This document shows positions 1 to 8,003 of a stretch of DNA of 21,406 bases, in pieces. The stretch is from a virus. A program made the translations under genes and the position numbers. The stretch covers positions 1 to 21,406 of the IMG/VR virus record IMGVR_UViG_3300008261_000188; one strand, given 5' to 3'. Within the stretch, counting starts at the first letter, position 1. Every line of letters begins with the position of its first letter. The notes beneath the pieces were generated by a model, which did no database searches, was not told the DNA's origin, and worked only from the letters and a program-made list of their open reading frames with translations.

Positions 1-54
1 CATGTCTGCTATTGATAACTTACCAACACTTTTAGCACTTGTATTCTTTGCCAT
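1..54 (-). CDS. Start of an unidentified phage gene (5' end only)
   Basis: Only the first 18 codons lie in the window; they read MAKNTSAKSVGKLSIADM, and the frame is open to the window edge. The start is supported by an AGGA ribosome-binding site about six bases before the ATG. A rho-independent terminator just upstream separates it from the gp32-like gene. The peptide is short, basic and Ser/Thr/Lys-rich, like the disordered N-terminus of many phage proteins. Its position after a gp32-like gene would fit another replication or recombination protein, such as a UvsX-type recombinase. That is only a guess from context, because nothing diagnostic is visible. Confidence 0.6.
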   Translation of the reverse strand, partial: MAKNTSAKSVGKLSIADM

Positions 55-77
55 ATTAATCCTTATGTTAGAGAAAC

Positions 78-106
78 AAAAAAAGGCACCTGTAACCCCG
101 TGCCTT
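78..106 (-). terminator. Rho-independent terminator after the gp32-like gene
   Basis: Read on the minus strand, AAGGCAC and GTGCCTT form a seven-pair stem around a ten-base loop (GGGGTTACAG), followed by a run of seven T. It starts 20 bases after the stop codon of the single-stranded DNA-binding protein gene and ends about 24 bases before the next start codon. It therefore likely closes the polymerase/FtsZ-like/SSB transcript. Confidence 0.8.
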
Positions 107-125
107 CCTGCGGGCGAGATTTATC

Positions 126-896
126 TCAATCTCCTAGCAGATCATTAAATGCTGCTTCTACAGAGTTAGAAGCTTTCTTTTTCGAAGAATCATTTCCGTA
201 CTTTGCAGTCTCGGAAGAGGCTTCCTCAGGATTATCTCCCGCTAGATACTGATCAAGCATTGCCTGAACTTGTGCTGCTGTCTTACGCTCGAATAGCGTG
301 TTAAAATCAGGAACTGACTTCAGAAGTGCAGCACACTCCTCTGAACTAATATTGGGACATACTGGTGAGGTCCTACGATGAGGAATAAGACGTGTAGTTG
401 GGAATGATGCACCAACAGGCTTGCCATACTGCAAAGTAAGATCCGTTCCCTCCTTCGGGTCCGTAATATCTCCATACTCAGGGTTTAGAACCAAGGTTAG
501 AAGCTGCTCATACACAGTCTTTCCAAAACCCCAGATGCGTACTCCCTGATCTTCCTCTCCACGAACGATAATAGGGGCAAAGAATCGCTGGCGTGCTGAT
601 AGCTCCTTGGCCATCTTGATGGAATCCTCAGTACCCTCGCTCCAGAGGGAGCGAATGAAGTCATTGAGCGGATCATCTTCACCAAAGTTCTTCTTAGGTG
701 AGAGGAAACCGTTATTGTCTCCGAGGTTGTAGTGAAACCAGTACTCCTTAAAAGGATCGCCATCGGCGGTTGGCACAATTCGAATCGTCTGCTCGCCATC
801 GTTTGGCCGCCAAAAGACATTCTTCTGCTTTGTATCACGTCCACCATTCTGTAGACGATTAAGCTTTTCCTTCATTCGTGATAGATCAATACCCAT
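126..896 (-). CDS. 32: Single-stranded DNA-binding protein, T4 gp32-like
   Basis: The gp32 family coats single-stranded DNA during phage replication, recombination and repair and contacts the replisome through an acidic C-terminal tail. This 256-residue protein (T4 gp32 is 301) has a basic N-terminus that could act in cooperative binding. FWRPNDGEQTIRIVP at residues 28-42 and FHYN at 54-57 mark the start of the OB fold. RFFAPIIVRGEED (104-116), RIWGFGKTVYEQLLTL (120-135) and DITDPKEGTDLTL (143-155) resemble the core strands and the DP...EGxxxxL element of T4-like gp32. Residues about 218-247 are low-complexity and likely a flexible linker before the terminal VEAAFNDLLGD. The His/Cys zinc site of T4 gp32 is absent, as the only cysteines are C180 and C188. 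A strong AGGAGT ribosome-binding site precedes the ATG, and a TATAAATA box lies 64 bases upstream. Confidence is high for the family. Confidence 0.88.
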   Translation of the reverse strand: MGIDLSRMKEKLNRLQNGGRDTKQKNVFWRPNDGEQTIRIVPTADGDPFKEYWFHYNLGDNNGFLSPKKNFGEDDPLNDFIRSLWSEGTEDSIKMAKELSARQRFFAPIIVRGEEDQGVRIWGFGKTVYEQLLTLVLNPEYGDITDPKEGTDLTLQYGKPVGASFPTTRLIPHRRTSPVCPNISSEECAALLKSVPDFNTLFERKTAAQVQAMLDQYLAGDNPEEASSETAKYGNDSSKKKASNSVEAAFNDLLGD

Positions 897-952
897 TTTA
901 ATTACTCCTTTTGTTATTATTAATAATCAGCAAATATCCTGACTATCTTATT

Positions 953-1819
953 TTAAATGTTATTTATACTTCTTTCATCCTGAATCTGATCAGTATAAGC
1001 TACAAAATAAGCATAATCATTATCATAATCTGTTTCATTGATTTGAAATGAAATCTTAATGCCTTCTTTTCTAGCTTTACTTCTCATGTTTTCTTTCAAT
1101 TGCTTGAAATACTTCCCGTCAGATAGGGATTTCTTGCTGACTCCGATATAGTAAAACCGTTCTCGTACTTCGTTAAGGGGAAAAAACATCTTTTCTTCAC
1201 CGGTCACCGGATCAACAACGCCATAGGTTGAAATCCTATGATGTTCTTCGTGTTCTTCAACATTATTGAAGATCGACTTCCTATTTGAAAAGACGTTAAC
1301 CATATGAATAGAGCTAGAAATAAAACTATTGATAGAATCAAAATAACCCTTTACTGGCAGGTCTCCCATAATCGCTTCAATTGAAGGATTATATACTAAG
1401 GATATACTATTGAACAAGCCAGACCTTGCATATTCTTGCAAGATATTAAAGCTGATCCTATTCAAAATATATCTCTTTCCACCCATTAAAGTAATATCTG
1501 GTGTTATGTAGAGAATGTTGAGATTACAGTGCTTGATCTTCTCTAAGATCCTCAAAGATGAGCCGACAATCTTTCCTCCGCCTCCCAATATGAATATTAC
1601 ATTCGTCTTTTCATCAAAGCCCGAAAAGAATGAAGTCATATCAGGACAATTTTCTTCATAAGCCTCAGATGTTAACTGAGATGGCATAACAAAATTATTC
1701 TTTACATTTGTTGTAGGGTGCAGGATTTCGTCAATTTTGAAGACCTCATATTGAGGATATTTTGAGAAATTCTCAGCGATTGCACAACCAGCAGCCCCTA
1801 ATCCAATTATTGCGTCCAT
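953..1819 (-). CDS. FtsZ/tubulin-superfamily GTPase-like protein
   Basis: This 288-residue protein shows the FtsZ motif order. There is a glycine-rich N-terminal nucleotide loop, GLGAAGCAIAENF (residues 6-18; compare GVGGGGxNAV). A strand ending FKID (27-30) sits where FtsZ has its NTD loop. A G-box-like ILGGGGKIVGSS (77-88; FtsZ GGGTGTG) follows. Then come YITPDITLMGGKR (104-116; FtsZ TKPFxFEGxxR), a helix, SISLVYNP (138-145; FtsZ IvIpN) and a GYFDSINSFISSSI helix (158-171; FtsZ LLDAFxxANxVL). Motif spacing is close to FtsZ. The catalytic NxDxxD T7 loop is not recognisable and the G-box is altered, so GTP hydrolysis and polymerisation are uncertain. The start ATG lies inside the last codons of the polymerase gene (13-base overlap) with an AGAGGT ribosome-binding site, implying coupled translation. 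The C-terminal about 110 residues are divergent. Phage tubulins such as PhuZ are established in jumbo phages; the role here is unknown. Confidence 0.68.
   Translation of the reverse strand: MDAIIGLGAAGCAIAENFSKYPQYEVFKIDEILHPTTNVKNNFVMPSQLTSEAYEENCPDMTSFFSGFDEKTNVIFILGGGGKIVGSSLRILEKIKHCNLNILYITPDITLMGGKRYILNRISFNILQEYARSGLFNSISLVYNPSIEAIMGDLPVKGYFDSINSFISSSIHMVNVFSNRKSIFNNVEEHEEHHRISTYGVVDPVTGEEKMFFPLNEVRERFYYIGVSKKSLSDGKYFKQLKENMRSKARKEGIKISFQINETDYDNDYAYFVAYTDQIQDERSINNI
961..968 (-). promoter_or_regulatory. Possible T4-type late promoter for the gp32-like gene
   Basis: The minus strand reads exactly TATAAATA, the T4 late promoter box recognised by the gp55 sigma factor. It lies inside the last codons of the FtsZ-like gene, 64 bases before the start codon of the gp32-like gene. 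This would give a leader of roughly 55-60 bases. In an AT-rich genome an eight-base AT motif also arises by chance, so the placement is the main support. Confidence 0.4.
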
Positions 1820-3006
1820 TTAGTTGTACCTCTCATATTTCCGTAATTCTTCCCAACAGACATGTTAATACGATACTTACCTAGTTCTGTATCAGAAAAT
1901 TTCTTTACAAGTTCTGGGATTAGATAAAGTTCGTCTGCGCTCATATCGAGCACAATATTGTCATGTACCGTAAATGATATGAATGATTTCATATTTTTTA
2001 ATGACTTATCAAGCTCGACCATTCGCTTGAGAAGAAGATCGCTTGTAGTGCTCTGAATAATATAATTCAAAGCATGCCTATCATCAGATTCGATCCTTCT
2101 TCCAAAATGAGTTGTAATTACTCCATTGGAATAGTACTTCTTACATACCTTATCCCTATCGTAGAACTTATTGAATGACATATCTTTGCTATCTGGGTTA
2201 TAAAGCCATGAAAAGACCTTCTTCTTTGCATCCTCTCTTGTCATAGAACCCAAGAAGATATTATTCACATTCCAATCGTGAATGTCCTCTACAGGCTGGG
2301 ATATATCAGAGAGAGATAGAAGAGTTCGAAGCTCAGCTGCGTTAAAATCAAACTCGACAAGGTAATCGTTGACCGGTTCAATGATTGAACGAAGTTCTTT
2401 CTTCAGATTATGGATCGGAAAGCTTGTCTTGGTTGTCGATAACCGGCCGGTCTTCGTTCCAAATAGATTATATCTGATAAACTGTTCAGAATCTTTATGC
2501 TTCTTCCAGAAAGCTCTAATGTACGGGTCGGAAAGAGAAGCTCCCAAATTCTTGAAATTTAAATTCAATTTTCTGCGCTCAATAGAGGAAAGGACTTTTG
2601 TTACATCAGCTAAGAATTCATAGTTGCTCGGCTTCTCATAGTTTTCCAGAACATGCTTACAGATAATATTTTTTAGTTCGCAATGTTCCATCAAGAATTT
2701 CTTGGGGATCAGATCGTAAATACAGTTTTCGTCCAGCGAGACCTTACTTGTCTCAAAAGACTTCATGAATGCTCTCATTTTATGAGAAATGCTGTTCCAT
2801 TCATTTAGATATTCTTCTGGACATGACTCGGAAAGACTCGCTCCATTTGCATAAAGTTGAGCATATTTAACATCTCCAATGATGTGAGGAGAGTGAGACC
2901 ACGTAGCGGTTAAAGATACTTCTTTCGGTCGTTCTTCATAGAAGATCTCGCCATTGATATAGAAGCTAGCACAGTGCTTCTTATCATCAAGAACTTGGAA
3001 AATCAT
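1807..3006 (-). CDS. Short family A (Pol I-type) DNA polymerase
   Basis: This 399-residue protein carries the family A palm and fingers motifs in order. TKTGRLS (184-190) is followed by PIHNLKKELRSIIEP (197-211), the region before motif A. Motif A is EFDFNAAELR, with catalytic D220, E225 and R227. The motif B O-helix is REDAKKKVFSWLYN, with R257, K261 and Y269. An ALNYIIQSTTSDLL helix (312-325) precedes motif C, FTVHDNIVL, with catalytic D349; the usual Glu after this Asp is Asn350. The protein is very small. There is no 3'-5' exonuclease domain, and the A-B and B-C spacings (about 37 and 88 residues) are shorter than in Pol I or T7 polymerase. It likely synthesises DNA for phage replication or repair, but its proofreading must come from elsewhere. 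AGAGGTAAA precedes the ATG, 15 bases after the upstream gene. Both catalytic aspartates are kept, so activity is plausible. Confidence 0.88.
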   Translation of the reverse strand: MIFQVLDDKKHCASFYINGEIFYEERPKEVSLTATWSHSPHIIGDVKYAQLYANGASLSESCPEEYLNEWNSISHKMRAFMKSFETSKVSLDENCIYDLIPKKFLMEHCELKNIICKHVLENYEKPSNYEFLADVTKVLSSIERRKLNLNFKNLGASLSDPYIRAFWKKHKDSEQFIRYNLFGTKTGRLSTTKTSFPIHNLKKELRSIIEPVNDYLVEFDFNAAELRTLLSLSDISQPVEDIHDWNVNNIFLGSMTREDAKKKVFSWLYNPDSKDMSFNKFYDRDKVCKKYYSNGVITTHFGRRIESDDRHALNYIIQSTTSDLLLKRMVELDKSLKNMKSFISFTVHDNIVLDMSADELYLIPELVKKFSDTELGKYRINMSVGKNYGNMRGTTKWTQ

Positions 3007-3021
3007 TTTACCTCTTATTGA

Positions 3022-4320
3022 TCAATAATAGCTAAAGCTCTTAAAGCTATCTTTTATTCTCTTGTCCAAGATATCGTAGACTTGTTTCTTTGTCAAATCT
3101 TTTTGATCAAAAATTTGATTTCCTTTATATTGACTGAATTCAATTAACTCTTTATAAAGATAATAGATAACTCCACTTTCCCCGATCTCTCTAACCAAAT
3201 TTCCTTCAACCTCTATTTGTGATGATTCCCATATTTTTCGTGAGTCCATTATTTCTTCAGCTCTTGAGACAACATTATTAAACTTAGTTTGAGTCCACTT
3301 TTTATTTGCCTCTAAAGCTCTAACATAAGCATATATGCGAATAAAATATCGACTTGGAAATAGGTTAAAAAATTCATCTTGAGAATATCTTTTTCTTAAA
3401 ACCTTTTTGAATAAATCGGGATTAATTGTTTGCTTTTGAGGTATAAAAAAAAGTGCTTCGTACCAGCTCCATAAATTAAACTTAAAATTATCTAATTCTG
3501 TCTCATGAGTTCTTATAAAGAAATCATCATAAAACGTCTCTGGGGATGAGTTATAGTCAATGAGTTTATTTCTCATTGCAGTTGATTCTAGATCTGGAAT
3601 CAGTCTCCAAGGAACATTCTTGTCAAGTTCGAAGCCGAAATCTTTAATATATTGAGTAAATTTATTAAACGAGGGATCGTTGATTATATCAATTTTTTTC
3701 TGATCTTTATCATATGAATTTTTATTCTCGATCTCAATCAAAAGCCCACTAGAACTGGGGTGTACAAAGCTTGATAATAGAAATCCCTCTCTGGTAAAAG
3801 GGGTTATTTTGTGCATAATCTCAACGAATTCTAGATAAACAGATATAAATGAGGGAAAATCTATAATTTTTTCATTCCTCTCTTTATTCAAAAATTTCCC
3901 TACAAATGAATTATACAATACCTCATTATATTGAGTATTTTTTTGAGATGCGTCTTGCCAACCAATAGATGGCTTAAGTTTTGTGAAAACTGTTTCTCTG
4001 TAATTACCTACTTGCAACTTCTGAACTTCTATAGAGTTTTTTAACTCGAACCACAATTCAGCAATCGGTGATAATACTAAAATTAATTCCTCGTCGGGCC
4101 CTGAAATTGGTCTCATAAGATCAGCTCTTGGAATGACACATAAATTGCTGGTATCTATCTTTCCAAAATAAGGCTGCTCATGCCATAGGTCAAAAACAGC
4201 CTGATTGAAGAAATGACAATCATATATGCTCCTATAGTAAAAAGCTTGAAAAGCAGCCGACGAATTTGTGGCTTTTGATTCATTGATATCAAATAAACTT
4301 ATTAAATCACTTTTTTTCAT
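3022..4320 (-). CDS. Conserved phage protein of unknown function
   Basis: I do not recognise a named family. The 432-residue protein is rich in aromatic and charged residues, has no signal peptide or membrane segment, and looks like a soluble globular alpha/beta protein. Distinct stretches are PFTREGFLLSSFVHPSSSG (about residues 174-192), KNVPWRLIPDLESTAMRNK near the middle, and a lysine-rich C-terminal helical region (QKDLTKKQVYDILDKRIKD). I recall similar stretches in proteins of marine T4-like phages, but not an experimentally assigned role. It sits between the probable tail-hub gene and the polymerase gene, so it could be a virion component or belong to the DNA-metabolism block. A GGAAAT ribosome-binding site precedes its ATG, 18 bases after the hub stop codon. 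Confidence 0.75.
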   Translation of the reverse strand: MKKSDLISLFDINESKATNSSAAFQAFYYRSIYDCHFFNQAVFDLWHEQPYFGKIDTSNLCVIPRADLMRPISGPDEELILVLSPIAELWFELKNSIEVQKLQVGNYRETVFTKLKPSIGWQDASQKNTQYNEVLYNSFVGKFLNKERNEKIIDFPSFISVYLEFVEIMHKITPFTREGFLLSSFVHPSSSGLLIEIENKNSYDKDQKKIDIINDPSFNKFTQYIKDFGFELDKNVPWRLIPDLESTAMRNKLIDYNSSPETFYDDFFIRTHETELDNFKFNLWSWYEALFFIPQKQTINPDLFKKVLRKRYSQDEFFNLFPSRYFIRIYAYVRALEANKKWTQTKFNNVVSRAEEIMDSRKIWESSQIEVEGNLVREIGESGVIYYLYKELIEFSQYKGNQIFDQKDLTKKQVYDILDKRIKDSFKSFSYY

Positions 4321-4337
4321 TAAAATTAATTTCCATA

Positions 4338-7300
4338 TTATGATGGCGTCGGCGATATTGCGTTAGGAGGCACTTGGCCTGATGGCAAACCTGATGTTGG
4401 AGTATCTTCTTCGCAATTTTCTTCAACTGAGAACTCCAGACAATCAGTCAATGGATTGACCCTCCTATCTCTTGCCGGCTCTCCATATGATTGCCACTTT
4501 GTAGTTAAGGTTGTATCGTATTTTCCATCACTATTTAAAATGCTTTCCACTTTTATTATTATGTAATAACCACCAATACCCAATATATTTGCTGGTGTTC
4601 CATAAACCGAAGTTGAACCAGAGGATAAGATGGTAAAAGCGCCGGGATCGATATAGATCATTTGACCCGGCATAAACAATGATGTTCCAACAAGTTCAAC
4701 TGTAGCATTATACAAACCACGTATGGCAAAAGGAGAAGTTGGCTCATCATCTATTCTGGCTGATGTTACATAAGGAGCATCTTCTCTAGAGAATTTAATA
4801 TTCTTTACTATACCTGTATTTTTACCTATTACAAAATGATATATACCCCATTTTGCATCTCTTTCTTCTCTTGTAGTCTCAGCGGGATCGACTTCTTGGC
4901 TAAGTCTCCTTGAGCCAAGATTTGTGGTATAAAAGAATAAATAAGATGCTATTTTCAAACTTGGTAATTCTTCTGCATTTGGCCAAAAGTCCCTTGAAAC
5001 TTTAGCCCAAGTTTGCTCTGATGATTCAAAGTCCTCTGTCTTATTAAAGATCCAGCTCTCAGGATTGGTTCCGATCGAGCGTCCGGTCAACCTACAAGTA
5101 CGATCTGAATTTAATGGTATTTCAAATATCTTTGATTGCACCTTATACTTTAGCTCCCCGGAGCATTTTTCTCCGAAACAAGCTACACCAAGTATATTTT
5201 GTAGAAACTTAGAGATGAATTTAAAGAAGAATTCTTTAAAATACCAATTTTCTCTTTGAGGTATAACGACTTCCTTGAAAAACCAGTCAGTAAATAATTC
5301 ATAAGAAATAGGCATATCAGACAAACAGAAGTTTATTTTCTTTCTTGTTACTGGGTTAGCAAACTCAACTGGTCCGAAAATAGGAAATATCTTATCATCT
5401 GTCTTTTCTGAACCTTTCTGTAACCTCTTTAAGGCAACTTCCATTATGTCGCCAACATATACAAATCGAATGATATTATTAGCTTCGCCTGATTCTAATG
5501 ACTTATAAAGATCTGATTTTAAATATTGCTCCTTTCTCGCTTCTTCATTTCTGGCTGTTAAATCTGAACTCCAAAACCAAAAATCTTCTTTGAAAGCAAT
5601 ATCTTGTATTGCTTTATTTATATTAGCTTCATAAGTTTCCAAATTTTCATTATTTAATGTTGGCTGAAAAGTAGAACTCGAATCCGCTTGAAGTCTTCTC
5701 CAAGTTATCTGATCGGCAGCACCTGCTAATTTTCCATTGCTAGTTGTAGCAAAAACTTCTTTTGGATTTACTGTAATACGGAATGTCCCCTTTTTCATCA
5801 TTTCAGTTAAGAAAGAGGAATATCTTTCATTTAATAATTTAATCCTTTCTTCTTCAATTACTTTGGCTTCTTTTTCTATTTTATCTTTTTCTTCTTTACT
5901 TCTTTCAGTTGGTTTTTTTCCTTCGGCACAATTACCTTTATTTTGCTTATCTATCTCCTTTTTGCTTTCATTTAAAGCTAAAAGTCTTTTCTCGTTTAGT
6001 TGATGAAATTCATTTGATATTAAAATGTCTGAATCTTTACTTGTCATATCAAGCTCGGCGGCGGCCATATAATTAATAGTTAAAGTAATACTCCCTGTTT
6101 CATCAAAAGAAATATCATGCGTAGTCATGGTAAGGAAGAAGGTTGTAGCAGTTTTATTTGCCAATAATTCTAATCTTTTTCTTGATTCTTTAGAAATCTT
6201 TTCTACTCCGTCTCCCTGCTGCAAGAAAGACCAACCAACAACAGCTTTAATTCTAAAATACTTTGAATTATACACTCTATCATTAGTTTCTTCTATTTTT
6301 TTATGCTTTTGATCTTGGTGAATAAGGTCAATATATTTAAAAACATACTGTTCTGCTTCCAGACTTTGATCGGTAATCATTCTACCATCTGTGGTAGTCA
6401 GCATGTCATCCATTGTTTGAAATGAAAGAACCATTTTTGCTTCAACCATTCTTTCGGCTTCAACCGGGTTTCCGTTGCCAAGATTAAATTCGAAGCTCTG
6501 CAATCCAACCCCCGATCCTCTTCCTTTTTTAGTATTGATCATATCATTAATTGATTTTTGATCTAAATAATTTTTAAACTTTATCTCGTAAGGAATACCC
6601 GGACTATCTTCTCTTGGATAAAAAACTTTATATAATTTTATATATGGGGTTAAAAAAGATAATTCTTGAGGCGTTATTTTCATTAGGTCTGCAATATTTT
6701 TTCGCCCAAGCAATATAGAAATAAGTGTACTTGATTCTGAACCATTGAGCCTCCACATATTATATGTTTTATTATTGGCAGAAAACTGTGATAATGCACC
6801 TATTTTTGTAGCCAAGAAACATTGTTTTTGGAGGCGTAAAAGATCTTGCTTTTCTTCTTCTGTACCCTTAAATTCTTGGAAATTATTTACTATTTCCTTA
6901 GTTTCTTCTTCTTTCTTGTTAAATTTATCTAAATTTTCCCTAGTCAATGCCATCATTTTAGCAATAATGGCACTCTCTTGTTCAAATAGCCTCTCAAGAT
7001 GAAAGGATAGCGACTGTTGCTTGCTGTCTGTTTCTATCTTATTCCATAAAATAGTAACTAATTGTTTATTTTTAGCTTCTCTATTCTCGTCAACTACATC
7101 TGCATTGAAAAATAGTAAATTTTGGCTTATGGAAATGTCATCAGATTGAAATATCTTAAATAGAGATTCATCTCTTTGTAGCCTTCCTTCTTGAAGTGGA
7201 TCTTCTATCAAACTATCAGAACCGTGATCGCAGATTTCATCTAATGAGATGTCTTCAAATGAGATTTCTGTATCGTCATAATCATTTTTGCCTTGTCTTC

Positions 7301-7991
7301 TAAAGTTTTGACACGCTGCATATTGTGTATTTGATTCTGCTTTTGGCTTCCAGTCCAATACTTTAGTAAAACTATAAGGTAGACTGGTATTCAGTATGGA
7401 AAGCATTTTCGTAACATAGCTTAATTGTTGTTCTATGCCATTTATGTATATTTTTCTAACGTTACTGACATTACTGTCTCTTACAGCAATGTCTTTTATT
7501 TTCGAAAAAACATCATCTATAAATGGTATAGAACCATTAATAGCTTCTTCTTTTCTGCTTTGTCTGGCAGGATCACGCCACATTGTTGTGTCATCGGCAA
7601 AACCAGCCCAACCACCAATATGTTCATGACCTTTAATATCTCTATTAACAATACCCTGCTGTTTGCAATAATTTGCAAATTTAATTTGCTCTCTCAGTCT
7701 CCACTCTTCTCCCTCTCGATTATGAAGATTAGAAGCCTCACTGGAATTAAATGTACCTACGATGGGAACATATTGTTGCATAAGTGATGCTTTATAGGCA
7801 AGAAAAGCATTTCTTTTAATACGAGAAAATATTCTTCTAGAAGTCTTTTCATTAGACTCAGACTCAAAATCTTTGAAAGTAAAAGCGACAGGCCAAGTTA
7901 AAGGCAATAATATTGAACTGTCATCATGATTATTTGGCGCATTCTTCTCATCAAATGATGGTATAGAATAGTACTCATTGGGTAAAGACAT
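4338..7991 (-). CDS. Large probable baseplate/tail-hub protein
   Basis: This 1217-residue protein follows the tape measure, tube-related and LysM-like genes, the usual place for the central hub of a contractile tail. The C-terminal domain (about residues 1050-1190) has the pattern of gp27/gpD-type hub domains. RGLYNATVELVGTSLFMPGQ is followed by an aromatic/Gly segment, LGIGGYYIIIKVESI, and YDTTLTTKWQSYG. Two charged helical stretches (about 330-390 and 665-730) look like coiled coils, and the extreme C-terminus is Pro/Ser/Thr-rich and probably disordered. The N-terminal half is unlike anything I can name. T4 gp27 is about 390 residues, so if the assignment is right this is a much enlarged hub or a fusion with other baseplate parts. 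No lysozyme domain like that of gp5 is visible. An AGAGAG ribosome-binding site precedes the ATG. Confidence 0.6.
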   Translation of the reverse strand: MSLPNEYYSIPSFDEKNAPNNHDDSSILLPLTWPVAFTFKDFESESNEKTSRRIFSRIKRNAFLAYKASLMQQYVPIVGTFNSSEASNLHNREGEEWRLREQIKFANYCKQQGIVNRDIKGHEHIGGWAGFADDTTMWRDPARQSRKEEAINGSIPFIDDVFSKIKDIAVRDSNVSNVRKIYINGIEQQLSYVTKMLSILNTSLPYSFTKVLDWKPKAESNTQYAACQNFRRQGKNDYDDTEISFEDISLDEICDHGSDSLIEDPLQEGRLQRDESLFKIFQSDDISISQNLLFFNADVVDENREAKNKQLVTILWNKIETDSKQQSLSFHLERLFEQESAIIAKMMALTRENLDKFNKKEEETKEIVNNFQEFKGTEEEKQDLLRLQKQCFLATKIGALSQFSANNKTYNMWRLNGSESSTLISILLGRKNIADLMKITPQELSFLTPYIKLYKVFYPREDSPGIPYEIKFKNYLDQKSINDMINTKKGRGSGVGLQSFEFNLGNGNPVEAERMVEAKMVLSFQTMDDMLTTTDGRMITDQSLEAEQYVFKYIDLIHQDQKHKKIEETNDRVYNSKYFRIKAVVGWSFLQQGDGVEKISKESRKRLELLANKTATTFFLTMTTHDISFDETGSITLTINYMAAAELDMTSKDSDILISNEFHQLNEKRLLALNESKKEIDKQNKGNCAEGKKPTERSKEEKDKIEKEAKVIEEERIKLLNERYSSFLTEMMKKGTFRITVNPKEVFATTSNGKLAGAADQITWRRLQADSSSTFQPTLNNENLETYEANINKAIQDIAFKEDFWFWSSDLTARNEEARKEQYLKSDLYKSLESGEANNIIRFVYVGDIMEVALKRLQKGSEKTDDKIFPIFGPVEFANPVTRKKINFCLSDMPISYELFTDWFFKEVVIPQRENWYFKEFFFKFISKFLQNILGVACFGEKCSGELKYKVQSKIFEIPLNSDRTCRLTGRSIGTNPESWIFNKTEDFESSEQTWAKVSRDFWPNAEELPSLKIASYLFFYTTNLGSRRLSQEVDPAETTREERDAKWGIYHFVIGKNTGIVKNIKFSREDAPYVTSARIDDEPTSPFAIRGLYNATVELVGTSLFMPGQMIYIDPGAFTILSSGSTSVYGTPANILGIGGYYIIIKVESILNSDGKYDTTLTTKWQSYGEPARDRRVNPLTDCLEFSVEENCEEDTPTSGLPSGQVPPNAISPTPS

Positions 7992-8003
7992 AATTTCTCT
8001 CTT

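Noticed and set aside
1-54. Assignment of the edge gene to UvsX/RecA
   Set aside because: Only 18 low-complexity residues are visible and no Walker motif is included, so context alone is not enough.
5615-5622. TATAAATA on the minus strand inside the large hub gene
   Set aside because: It is over 1.2 kb from the next start codon and encodes ordinary residues. It is best explained by chance in AT-rich coding sequence.
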